Shown: positions 1-5,102 of the stretch, piece by piece
How positions within the stretch are numbered: position 1 is the first letter of the stretch
Layout of the letters: every line of letters starts with the position of its first letter
Origin: an uncultured Eubacteriales bacterium
Lineage (GTDB): Bacteria > Bacillota > Clostridia > Oscillospirales > Oscillospiraceae
Direction of reading: 5' to 3'
DNA length: 6,681 nt
Assembly: GCA_905210385.1 (NCBI GenBank)
Contig: CAJLWS010000086.1
Location: 1-6,681 of the forward strand
Position numbers and translations under genes: made by a program
Notes under the pieces: model-generated
Told to the model about the DNA's origin: nothing
Seen by the model: only the letters and a program-made list of their open reading frames with translations
Databases searched by the model: none

Positions 1-321
1 CCCCAGGCGGGGCTTGACATGGCGGTCCATGTCGCCCCGGTACCGTTTCAGGGTGCCGGGGCGCAGGGTGAGTGCCATCTGCTCCAGCCAGCGGTCCAGC
101 CACTCTGACAGCGTCATTCTGCTCTCCTCCGTCAGGTCCACTCCCTGATAGGCGTCGATGTTCTGCCGGAGTTTGGCGGTCAGTTCCTTTTGGGTATCTG
201 CGTAGATATACCGGAAGATTGAGTCGCCATTGCTCTTGTGGCCCACTACGATCCGGCCCTCCCAGCGGCCATCCTCCCGCTTGCGCACCATGCCGTCCCC
301 GGATGGTCTTCGCTTTGCCAT
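1..321 (-). CDS. int: Tyrosine recombinase/integrase, N-terminal part (3' end outside window)
   Basis: The 107 visible residues begin MAKRRPSGDGMVRKREDGRW and fit the N-terminus of Tn916/phage-type tyrosine integrases. Residues about 8-30 (GDGMVRKREDGRWEGRIVVG) resemble the three-stranded arm-type DNA-binding domain. Residues about 68-107 (TLSEWLDRWLEQM...LRPGTLKRYRGDM) match the SAM-like core-binding domain. The catalytic R-H-R-Y domain would follow beyond base 1 and cannot be checked. The ATG at 321-319 is preceded by GGAGGT with a 7-base gap, which fixes the start. The gene lies 52 bases after the zinc-ribbon gene and is probably the last gene of the mobilization transcript. Its expected role is site-specific insertion and, with the Xis-like protein at 3866-4075, excision. 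Confidence 0.9.
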   Translation of the reverse strand, partial: MAKRRPSGDGMVRKREDGRWEGRIVVGHKSNGDSIFRYIYADTQKELTAKLRQNIDAYQGVDLTEESRMTLSEWLDRWLEQMALTLRPGTLKRYRGDMDRHVKPRLG

Positions 322-373
322 GTTTCTTACCTCCAGAGTTTATCTTTGATTTGCGGTGCAATTTCTGGGGGAC

Positions 374-580
374 TCACTTGATAGACGGGAACTTGTGAGG
401 CTCTGCCACCCATTGATACACCACAGCCCCGCAGCGGCGGCAGATCAGATAGCGAAGCCGGCTGCCCAGGAGTCCGTGCTTCTTGTAGGTCACCAGCGCC
501 TCTCCGTGCTGCCAGCCCAGGCCCAGATTGTCGCTCCCGCAGTACTGGCACCGCTGGACTGGGGTTTGATTGGTCGTCAT
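374..580 (-). CDS. Small zinc-ribbon protein (TFIIIB-like zinc finger)
   Basis: A 68-residue basic protein with two CxxCG knuckles: C11-C14 (RCQYCGS) and C47-C50 (CRRCGA). This is a four-cysteine zinc-ribbon pattern with about 32 residues between the knuckles. Proteins of this size and pattern in Clostridia are often labelled 'transcription initiation factor TFIIIB', a name carried over from the zinc ribbon and not evidence of archaeal or eukaryotic transcription. Its function is unknown; nucleic-acid or protein binding is the general inference. The start at 580 has GGAGG 9 bases upstream on the minus strand (590-594). It lies between the relaxase and the integrase, which suggests a role tied to element maintenance or recombination, but this is guilt by association only. 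Confidence 0.72.
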   Translation of the reverse strand: MTTNQTPVQRCQYCGSDNLGLGWQHGEALVTYKKHGLLGSRLRYLICRRCGAVVYQWVAEPHKFPSIK

Positions 581-646
581 TGGTCATCCCTCCTCAGCAA
601 CACAACATACCACAGAAACAGGAAATAGCCAGGGGCACGGCGAACT

Positions 647-664
647 ATTATCAGAAAATTATCA
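647..664 (-). repeat. Two direct copies of TGATAAT, 11 bp apart
   Basis: On the minus strand TGATAAT occurs at 664-658 and again at 653-647, one helical turn apart, in the 149-base gap between the relaxase and zinc-ribbon genes. The copies sit in an AT-rich patch. They could be a protein-binding site or chance -10-like sequences for the zinc-ribbon and integrase genes. No convincing -35 is paired with them. Confidence 0.35.
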
Positions 665-729
665 TTTTGCCTGGCCTTCTTGCTCCAAGGGCTTTCCTAT
701 TGTTTTAGGTGCCGTAATTTTTGAGGTGC

Positions 730-2688
730 TCACATCCCGCCCATGACCATGCCGCCCTGGTTCTGCGCCTCCTCATGGTCATCCGGTTTGTGGCCCATAG
801 CGATTTTCTTTTCCTGAATCTTTCTCCGAAGTTTGCTGTCTACCTGGAGGCCGGTGCTGGATCGAGGCAGGGAGTGATCCTCGAAGATCCGGCTCATGTG
901 GTAGAGCAGGCGGGTGACCGCCAGCATGACGGAGGGTGGACGGAGGCCACTCTGCCGCTCCAGGAAGAATTGTGCGTACTGGTTTCCCTGGGCGGCGGAA
1001 CGGCTGAACCAGTCCAGCGCCTGGGTCCGGTCGTGAATCACTCCCTGCCCCGTCAGGTATAACTTGCCCAGCATATACTGGGCATACTGGTTACCCGCCT
1101 CCGCTGACTGGGTGAACCATTTTGCCGCTTTGGAAGTATCTTTAGTCAGCGCCTCGCCGGTCAAATACTCCTTGCCCAGCCGGTAAGCGGCGAAGTGATT
1201 CCCGTTTTCCGCAGCCTGCCTCATCCAGCGGATGCCATCGTCCGGGTCATGGACTTCGAGATCGTCAGAGAGAAGCAGTTTGCCTAAGACATATTGTGCC
1301 TCTGGCAGACCATGCTCTGCCGCCTGGATGAACCAGTACTCTGCCTTTCGACTGTCCGGAATCAGCAGAGGGCCATCCCGGTAGAGTAGGCCCATCATGT
1401 ATTGGGCGTGAGCATCTCCTCGTTCCGCCAGCCGCTCCAACTCCTCCGCCGCGCAGTCCCGGTCTGCCAGAGGAATGGCTTCGTTCTGGATGATCTGCCG
1501 TAGTTCCCAGCAGGCATAGGACTCGCCCTGCACTTGTTCCGGTTCGTCATGGCCGGCCAGGTCAGCGTCCTCGAAGGTGATATCCCCCATGCGGATGCAC
1601 TCCGCCTCCTGGATGACAGCGTTTTTGATCCGTCGGAACTCCTTCTCCTGGGACAGCTTTTTCTTTTCTCTGAGCTTGTCGTGGTAGTAGCTTTCCACCT
1701 CGCTTTGGAGGGCGCACCATTGGGCATAGCAAGCTTTCACCGTTGGTATATCTTCCAACCTGTCCACTACCTCGTCCACGGTTTTCTTGACAGACTTGGG
1801 CAGGTATCCGTAGGACTTTTTGCCCTTAACAGTTTCCAACTGTTCAGCCAACTGCGCCATTTTCTGTTCGATGGCTGGCTCTGTGCAAATGCTCCGGGAC
1901 ATCTCTTGGGTGAGTTGTCGGATGGCCCGCCGCGTCTCCCGCACCAGCTCGTCCCGTGACTGTGACTTCTGTTCGTAGGTGTGGAGCATCTCCTGTTTGA
2001 AGATTTGGTTGGTCAAATTTGATTTGATCTTACGGATGCCGTCCCGTGTCAGGCATGCCTCACCGGGCACCGTTGACCACGCCATCATGTGGACGTGGGG
2101 GTGCTTCCCCTCATCGTGGAAGGCAGCGTACCAGCGGAAGTGGTTCGGTTGGATATTCATGGCGGCGGCAATGTCGTTGCGGTTGGCCCGGAGCAAATTC
2201 ATCCACGCCTTAGCATTGTCATAGCTAAGCCGGGCGGCATCCTCCCGCTTCAGGGAGATGATGTGTGTCCACACGTTTCCGGTGTACTGGTCTAATTCCT
2301 CCATTGCTTTGGCTAAGTCCACACCGTCCTCGTCCCCAAAGAGCCCGTGGTCACCAAGCCGCTCCGCGCGAGGCCGGGTGGCGATGTACTTCATGTAGCC
2401 GTCCGACTGCTGCACCGCCGGCCAGTTTTCCTCCAGCGCCCTGGTAATGAATACGGAGGCATTGGCCTTGGTGGGCTTGTCCTTGTAGTCCAAATACTCG
2501 CCCAGCTCCTTCGTCTCCGGGAAATCTTTCACCAGTTTGCTGACCAACTGCTCCTGCTTTCTGGTTGGCGGACGGTCATCCGGGAGCAGTTCCACGCGCT
2601 CCCTTGTGCCGATGTACCGCAGGTAGCCGCTGACAGAACTGTTGCCATCGCACTTGAGATAAGGGCTTTTCAGGATCAGTCTTGCCAC
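730..2688 (-). CDS. MobP3/MobL-type relaxase fused to Sel1-like repeats
   Basis: A 652-residue relaxase that would nick the origin of transfer and lead the strand into the recipient. The N-terminus MARLILKSPYLK and two related YIxTR segments (residues 20-32 and 97-105) are typical of MobP3/MobL relaxases. The metal-binding histidine cluster is H191-x4-H196-P-H198-V-H200. Residues about 235-360 are charged and probably coiled. From about 413 to 580 come Sel1-like (TPR-related) repeats with an exact 36-residue period: the key Gly is at 424, 460, 496, 532 and 568, each followed by an AQY/AxY-xLG-x-x-Y/L pattern. A 70-residue basic tail follows. The start is GTG at 2688-2686 with GGAGG at 2696-2700 (7-base gap). 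The nearby ATG at 2692 is out of frame. The first 13 bases overlap the end of the accessory gene, so the two are likely co-translated. The catalytic Tyr was not identified with confidence; Y10, Y22, Y25, Y98 and Y101 are possible. Confidence 0.88.
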   Translation of the reverse strand: MARLILKSPYLKCDGNSSVSGYLRYIGTRERVELLPDDRPPTRKQEQLVSKLVKDFPETKELGEYLDYKDKPTKANASVFITRALEENWPAVQQSDGYMKYIATRPRAERLGDHGLFGDEDGVDLAKAMEELDQYTGNVWTHIISLKREDAARLSYDNAKAWMNLLRANRNDIAAAMNIQPNHFRWYAAFHDEGKHPHVHMMAWSTVPGEACLTRDGIRKIKSNLTNQIFKQEMLHTYEQKSQSRDELVRETRRAIRQLTQEMSRSICTEPAIEQKMAQLAEQLETVKGKKSYGYLPKSVKKTVDEVVDRLEDIPTVKACYAQWCALQSEVESYYHDKLREKKKLSQEKEFRRIKNAVIQEAECIRMGDITFEDADLAGHDEPEQVQGESYACWELRQIIQNEAIPLADRDCAAEELERLAERGDAHAQYMMGLLYRDGPLLIPDSRKAEYWFIQAAEHGLPEAQYVLGKLLLSDDLEVHDPDDGIRWMRQAAENGNHFAAYRLGKEYLTGEALTKDTSKAAKWFTQSAEAGNQYAQYMLGKLYLTGQGVIHDRTQALDWFSRSAAQGNQYAQFFLERQSGLRPPSVMLAVTRLLYHMSRIFEDHSLPRSSTGLQVDSKLRRKIQEKKIAMGHKPDDHEEAQNQGGMVMGGM

Positions 2689-3095
2689 TCATCTCCCTCC
2701 TCCCAGGCTCCCCGCACCCGCTGTTCCAGCGAGATGCGGCCATTGGTTTTCTTCACGTTCTGCACGCTCTCCGCCCGTCGACGGCGGAGATCCTCGTCGC
2801 TGAACTGATAGGCGTCCGCCAGGATACCGGCCACCATGTCCTGCTCCACCGCCTGCCGGAAGGCAAGGGAGGACAGACGTTCCTCCAGCTGTCCCAGCCG
2901 TCCGTCCAGGTACGATTTGATAGATGTTGGCAGGAAAAGGCCGGCGTCGTTGGCGCTGAGGTAGTCCAGGTAAAAGTCCACCGCCCGCTCGACGAAAGCG
3001 GTCATACTCCGGCTTCCGTCCTCCTGATACCGGCGCTCCAGGATGGCTTTCTTTTCCGGGGTGAGATAAAAAGCAAATCTCTCTTTTTTGCCCAT
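2676..3095 (-). CDS. Ribbon-helix-helix relaxosome accessory protein (MobC-like)
   Basis: A 139-residue charged protein. Residues about 5-40 (ERFAFYLTPEKKAILERRYQ, then SRSMTAFVERAVDFYL) fit a ribbon-helix-helix fold: a short beta strand followed by two helices. The rest is predicted helical, with an acidic and tryptophan-containing tail (GAWEEGDEWQD). RHH proteins encoded directly upstream of relaxases usually bind oriT and help the relaxase open it, and this one sits between the candidate oriT and the relaxase. ATG at 3095 has AAGGAG with a 7-base gap. The stop overlaps the relaxase start by 13 bases. The name MobC-like is by position and fold; no sequence search was possible. Confidence 0.75.
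   Translation of the reverse strand: MGKKERFAFYLTPEKKAILERRYQEDGSRSMTAFVERAVDFYLDYLSANDAGLFLPTSIKSYLDGRLGQLEERLSSLAFRQAVEQDMVAGILADAYQFSDEDLRRRRAESVQNVKKTNGRISLEQRVRGAWEEGDEWQD
2696..2700 (-). promoter_or_regulatory. Ribosome-binding site that fixes the GTG start of the relaxase
   Basis: GGAGG on the minus strand, 7 bases before the GTG at 2688. It lies inside the last codons of the upstream accessory gene. It supports GTG over any later ATG, and the MARLILKSPY residues it includes are conserved-looking for the family. Confidence 0.75.
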
Positions 3096-3150
3096 AAACT
3101 GCTCCTTTCCGGGGCGTGACCCCTATTTTTTCGTTATGGCAGTAGGAGTT

Positions 3151-3180
3151 CGGGGATTGTGACCACAAACGTGATCCCCG
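3151..3180. repeat. Inverted repeat CGGGGAT / ATCCCCG in the oriT region
   Basis: A perfect 7-bp stem (3151-3157 with 3174-3180) around a 16-base loop that contains CAC-AAAC-GTG as a smaller inner dyad and one TGACC copy. It lies about 55 bases from the start of the accessory gene. It could be a binding site for the RHH protein, an alternative oriT hairpin, or an operator. No T-run follows on either strand, so it is not a terminator. Confidence 0.6.
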
Positions 3181-3254
3181 CTGCCTGTTTTTGACCCCAC
3201 TTTTGATACACCGCAAAACCCCGTAACGACCCGCACTGCGGGGCGAAGTGACCG

Positions 3255-3292
3255 GCCGGAGGAGCCACTGGCGACCCCGGCGTTTATCCTGC
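3255..3292 (+). other. Candidate nic site (TATCCTG|C) with adjoining inverted repeat
   Basis: TATCCTGC at 3285-3292 matches the nic core known from MobP plasmids such as RP4 (YATCCTG|Y). It lies 3' of an inverted repeat GCCGG (3255-3259) / CCGGC (3277-3281) that carries an inner GCC-ACT-GGC dyad (3264-3272). The predicted nick between 3291 and 3292 is 10 bases past the repeat, similar to the short gap in RP4. If nicked here on the plus strand, the transferred strand would lead away from the relaxase gene and the mob genes would enter last, as in many known systems. A MobP nic core serving this MobP3-type relaxase is inference. Confidence 0.5.
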
Positions 3293-3399
3293 TTTTCCTT
3301 TCGTCCTCCGTAAATCAGTTATGGGGCGGCAAATTCCCCGGATAGGCCTCCTCCACAGCGGTGGAACAACGGGCCAAATCCGCTCCAAAACCGCCGGGA

Positions 3400-3422
3400 G
3401 GGGCAGGGACTCTGCCTGCCCC
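3400..3422. repeat. Stem-loop after the winged-helix gene
   Basis: GGGGCAGG (3400-3407) pairs with CCTGCCCC (3415-3422) around a 7-base loop. It is about 30 bases past the stop of the winged-helix gene. No U-tract follows on the minus strand (TCCCGGCGG instead), so a classical intrinsic terminator is not supported. It could stabilise the mRNA end or be part of oriT. Confidence 0.5.
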
Positions 3423-3452
3423 GAAGGGAGCCACACAGCGGCCCACAGGCGG

Positions 3453-3869
3453 TCACGCGGGGCTTTTCTGCTCCAGCAGGAGGTTCACCACACGCTGGCG
3501 CTCTGTAGCCAACTCCAATTCCTCCAACTGGCGGTCGTAGTACTCGTCGATCACCTCCTGGATCGGCCGGAGGGTGAACAGTAGATTGCCGTTGCGCTTT
3601 TCTCCTGTCTTGGTGATCACCTCGGTGGGTTCCGTGGTGATAAGTCCACGCTCCTCCAGCTGCCGGATGTACTTGCGGACAGTATTTTCACTCATGCGCA
3701 CTGCTTCGCCGATGGTTCGGATGCTGGGCCAGCACTGATGCGTCTTGCGATTCTCACACCGTTTCAGGAAACTGTACACAGATAACTCTCCGGCGCTCAG
3801 GCCCAAGAGAAACACTTCGTTGGGCAGAGAGAAAAAATTTCCTCGTCCGCTGTGCTTGCTGTATCTCAT
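3453..3869 (-). CDS. Winged helix-turn-helix protein (HTH_36 / RepA_N-like N-terminus)
   Basis: A 138-residue protein beginning MRYSKHSGRGNFFSLPNEVF. Residues about 11-45 (NFFSLPNEVFLLGLSAGELS, then VYSFLKRCEN) resemble the opening of plasmid-type RepA_N initiators and related HTH_36 proteins. Residues about 48-80 form a winged HTH with the recognition helix SENTVRKYIRQLEERGLI. The rest (about 104-138) is a charged helix. Its role could be transcriptional control of the mob genes or initiation of replication of the excised circle; the sequence does not decide. The start chosen is ATG at 3869, because AGGAGG lies 6 bases upstream and its ATGA overlaps the TGA of the excisionase-like gene. The longer reading from 3899 would add ten residues that overlap that gene and lacks such a site. 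Confidence 0.8.
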   Translation of the reverse strand: MRYSKHSGRGNFFSLPNEVFLLGLSAGELSVYSFLKRCENRKTHQCWPSIRTIGEAVRMSENTVRKYIRQLEERGLITTEPTEVITKTGEKRNGNLLFTLRPIQEVIDEYYDRQLEELELATERQRVVNLLLEQKSPA

Positions 3870-4075
3870 GTGCCACCTCCTGTGTGCTCGTTCACCCACT
3901 GGATGAACTGCTCCTTGGGTACCACCATCTTGCTACCGATGCGCAGCACTGGGAAACCCGGTTCGTGCATGAGTTCGTAGCCGCTGGATGGTAACACGCC
4001 AAGGACTTTCGCCACTGTTTCTGAATTGAGAAACAGCGGCAGGTCATCGTAGGACTTGTATTCAGATTTTTTCAA
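3866..4075 (-). CDS. xis: Excisionase-like small HTH protein
   Basis: A 69-residue protein with the excisionase/MerR-type winged-helix pattern: LNSETVAKVLGV (residues about 16-27) as the first HTH, then GYELMHEPGFPVLRIGSKMV (32-51) and VPKEQFIQWVNEH (52-64). Such proteins bend DNA at attachment sites to favour integrase-driven excision, and many also act as regulators. The start is TTG at 4075-4073, supported by AGGAGG at 4083-4088 with a 7-base gap. The ATG in GGATGCTG is out of frame and stops after six codons. TTGA overlaps the stop of the gene before it, and its own stop overlaps the ATG of the gene after it, so all three are translationally coupled. Being far from the integrase is unusual for Xis; a plain regulator is the alternative. 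Confidence 0.75.
   Translation of the reverse strand: MKKSEYKSYDDLPLFLNSETVAKVLGVLPSSGYELMHEPGFPVLRIGSKMVVPKEQFIQWVNEHTGGGT
3876..3881 (-). promoter_or_regulatory. AGGAGG ribosome-binding site fixing the start at 3869
   Basis: A perfect AGGAGG on the minus strand, 6 bases before ATG 3869, within the last codons of the excisionase-like gene (HTGGGT). It rules out the upstream in-frame start at 3899. Confidence 0.85.
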
Positions 4076-4434
4076 TCAGCATCCTCCTTTGAAATATCAC
4101 GGACATCATCTGGGCGAACCAGCTGCAGGAACTCCTCCACGGAATTGACCACCCCGGCCTCCTTCAGCTGTTGATAACGGATCAGGTCACAGAGCGTTCG
4201 GAGATTGACCTCCGTACACTCCAGCAGCTTGTCCATGGCCACGATCTGCTGCGTTGTACTGAGTTCCGTGGGCTTGTCCGGATTTTGCAGATAGGTTCGC
4301 AGCGCATCCTCTTCCGGCATCTCTTCCCCCAGGACTGCCTGCATCTCCCGAAGAACGTAGTCCATAGTTTCATTTTCAGCGTTAGCAGTCAGTGCTTGCA
4401 GCAGCTGTTTTGAGCTGTTTCCAAATACATTCAT
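4072..4434 (-). CDS. Unknown acidic helical protein of the element
   Basis: I do not recognise this 120-residue protein. It is acidic and looks almost wholly helical. It begins MNVFGNSSKQLLQAL, has a Pro/Glu-rich turn (GEEMPEEDALRTYLQNPDKP, about residues 36-55), a helical middle (TQQIVAMDKLLECTEVNLRT, about 61-80) and ends in an acidic SKEDAD. There is no signal peptide, membrane segment or metal motif. ATG at 4434 has GAGGAG about 9 bases upstream. It is the first gene after the terminator of the sigma-like gene and is coupled by a TTGA overlap to the excisionase-like gene, so it may modulate excision, transfer or copy control. That role is inference from position only. Confidence 0.7.
   Translation of the reverse strand: MNVFGNSSKQLLQALTANAENETMDYVLREMQAVLGEEMPEEDALRTYLQNPDKPTELSTTQQIVAMDKLLECTEVNLRTLCDLIRYQQLKEAGVVNSVEEFLQLVRPDDVRDISKEDAD
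4083..4088 (-). promoter_or_regulatory. AGGAGG ribosome-binding site for the TTG start at 4075
   Basis: AGGAGG lies 7 bases before TTG at 4075-4073 and no in-frame ATG or GTG is better placed. It lies within the codons for the last residues (KEDAD) of the preceding gene. Confidence 0.8.
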
Positions 4435-4522
4435 GATCTTGTACTCCTCTGTAGGTTTGTTCAGGGCCGCCCGGCCACGGCCAGAGCCGGGGTTTCCAAG
4501 GTCCGGAAATTTTGTCCTCTAC

Positions 4523-4552
4523 TTATCAGGACACTCACAGGCGATTTGTAAA
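4523..4552 (-). promoter_or_regulatory. Possible promoter for the unknown-xis-HTH trio
   Basis: On the minus strand TTTACA (4552-4547) is followed after 18 bases by TGATAA (4528-4523), about 90 bases before the start at 4434. The hexamers are only moderate matches. A promoter is expected here because a strong terminator at 4571-4600 separates this trio from the sigma-like gene. Confidence 0.35.
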
Positions 4553-4570
4553 CCAGAAAAACAAAAAATT

Positions 4571-4600
4571 GAGGGGCCCTGTCAAATGACAGAGCCCCTC
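4571..4600 (-). terminator. Rho-independent terminator overlapping the end of the sigma-like gene
   Basis: On the minus strand GAGGGGCTCTGTC pairs with GACAGGGCCCCTC over 13 positions (one G-U pair) around a 4-base ATTT loop, followed by AATTTTTTGTTTTT. The rising arm is the coding sequence for the last residues of the sigma-like protein (LRGSV), and the TGA stop (4584-4582) falls at the loop and the start of the falling arm. This is a textbook intrinsic terminator, unusual only in being built into the gene's last codons. Confidence 0.92.
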
Positions 4601-4971
4601 AACTGTTCGTGGAGCTTTTTCAGCCGCTTTGATACCGCCGCCTTGGACACGCCGTAGATCGTCCCGATCTCCTCCATGGTCAGACCCCTGCCATATCGGA
4701 GTTCTACAAGATCCCGGCCCTGGTCTCCCAGGCCATCGACGGCTTTCCGCAGAGTTTCAAGCTGGAGGTTCCGGAGTACAGTATCCTCCACGGGACGCCT
4801 GACACAGTCCGAACAGAACAGCACCGTTTCAAAATCACTTTTACTCAGATGCCTATGGTCCCGCTTGTCCTGCGCCTGTTCCCGCTTCCGATCCTGCTCC
4901 AGGAAGTCTGCGACCTCCTTTGGCACTGATACTTGCTGGCCACTATAGGTAATCACGACAGAGTCGCTCAT
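4582..4971 (-). CDS. Sigma-70 region-4-like regulator of the element
   Basis: A 129-residue protein beginning MSDSVVITYSGQQVSVPKEV. Residues about 64-124 fit sigma-70 region 4, with a helix-turn-helix LTMEEIGTIYGVSKAAVSKRLKKL (97-120). Residues 18-48 are a charged helical segment (PKEVADFLEQDRKREQAQDK). No complete region 2 is seen, so it may be an activator or accessory to RNA polymerase and not a full sigma factor. Small proteins of this type are common regulators in Clostridial conjugative elements. A CxxC at C53-C56 (FCSDC) is present. The start at 4971 is chosen because AAAGGG lies 5 bases upstream and an in-frame GTG at 5022 would begin inside a hairpin-rich leader without a good site. 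It is the first full gene downstream of the SOS-box promoter, with a leader of about 190 bases. Confidence 0.85.
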   Translation of the reverse strand: MSDSVVITYSGQQVSVPKEVADFLEQDRKREQAQDKRDHRHLSKSDFETVLFCSDCVRRPVEDTVLRNLQLETLRKAVDGLGDQGRDLVELRYGRGLTMEEIGTIYGVSKAAVSKRLKKLHEQLRGSVI

Positions 4972-4972
4972 T

Positions 4973-5004
4973 TGCACCCTTTCCGCTTTACACGGGAAGG
5001 TGCA
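4973..5004 (-). promoter_or_regulatory. Hairpin that sequesters the Shine-Dalgarno of the sigma-like gene
   Basis: In the minus-strand RNA, UGCACC (5004-4999) pairs with GGUGCA (4978-4973), and the stem continues inward with UU/AA and CC/GG pairs across one bulged G (4979) and one C-A mismatch. The loop is GUGUAAAGC (4993-4985). The 3' arm GGAAAGGGUGCA includes the Shine-Dalgarno of the sigma-like gene and ends one base before its ATG. The loop carries the UAA stop of the mini-ORF at 4988-5047. A ribosome reading that mini-ORF would cover the 5' arm and free the site. Confidence 0.55.
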
Positions 5005-5047
5005 CACCCGCGCTGCCGGCACAGCGCCAAATACTGAAGACCTTCAT
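4988..5047 (-). CDS. Mini-ORF 2 in the leader of the sigma-like gene (19 codons)
   Basis: Reads MKVFSIWRCAGSAGVHLPV and stops at TAA, 16 bases before the ATG of the sigma-like gene. Its ATG overlaps the TGA of mini-ORF 1 as ATGA, and GAAGGG lies about 7 bases upstream of it. Its last codons form the 5' arm of the hairpin at 4973-5004. It is more likely a leader peptide that controls downstream translation than a protein with its own job. Translation is not proven. Confidence 0.4.
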   Translation of the reverse strand: MKVFSIWRCAGSAGVHLPV

Positions 5048-5094
5048 GGAAGTTCCCTTCGTACAGGGTGGTTGTGGTGCCCTACGAGGCCCAT
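5044..5094 (-). CDS. Mini-ORF 1 in the leader (16 codons, start uncertain)
   Basis: Reads MGLVGHHNHPVRRELP from ATG at 5094. The frame stays open upstream to a TAG near 5164, and a GTG at 5112 would add six residues. The ribosome-binding site is weak for either start. Its stop overlaps the start of mini-ORF 2. The HHNH run could stall ribosomes under some condition, which is speculation. Confidence 0.3.
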   Translation of the reverse strand: MGLVGHHNHPVRRELP

Positions 5095-5102
5095 GAATGT
5101 CT

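Larger units (their letters stand above)
3096..3452. other. oriT: Gene-free intergenic stretch, candidate origin of transfer region
   Basis: These 357 bases hold no convincing gene on either strand. They lie directly upstream of the accessory and relaxase genes, the usual place for oriT. Seen here are: a 7-bp inverted repeat at 3151-3180; a nic-like motif with its own inverted repeat at 3255-3292; four same-strand TGACC pentamers at 3117, 3160, 3192 and 3249; a tight hairpin at 3230-3242 (CCCGC-ACT-GCGGG); a 4-bp GGGG/CCCC hairpin at 3111-3123; and an 8-bp hairpin at 3400-3422. Such density of dyads is typical of transfer origins. Confidence 0.65.

Noticed and set aside
72..398. Plus-strand open frame over the integrase and zinc-ribbon genes
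   Set aside because: The minus strand gives a clear integrase N-terminus with a ribosome-binding site; the plus frame is Pro/Arg/Ser-rich shadow.
1534..1959. Plus-strand open frame inside the relaxase
   Set aside because: It is antisense to the confident relaxase gene and its translation has no family features; other plus-strand frames in 721-3119 are rejected for the same reason.
2820..2826. Second TATCCTG (minus strand) as a nic site
   Set aside because: It lies inside the accessory gene, is followed by G and not a pyrimidine, and has no adjoining inverted repeat.
3400..3422. Hairpin as an intrinsic terminator for the winged-helix gene
   Set aside because: The stem is good but no U-tract follows on either strand.
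3453..3899. Longer start at 3899 for the winged-helix gene
   Set aside because: ATG 3869 has AGGAGG at 6 bases and an ATGA overlap with the previous gene; the extension would lie wholly within that gene.
4582..5022. GTG start at 5022 for the sigma-like gene
   Set aside because: No ribosome-binding site there, and the added residues read through the hairpin; ATG 4971 has AAAGGG at a suitable gap and gives the usual family N-terminus.
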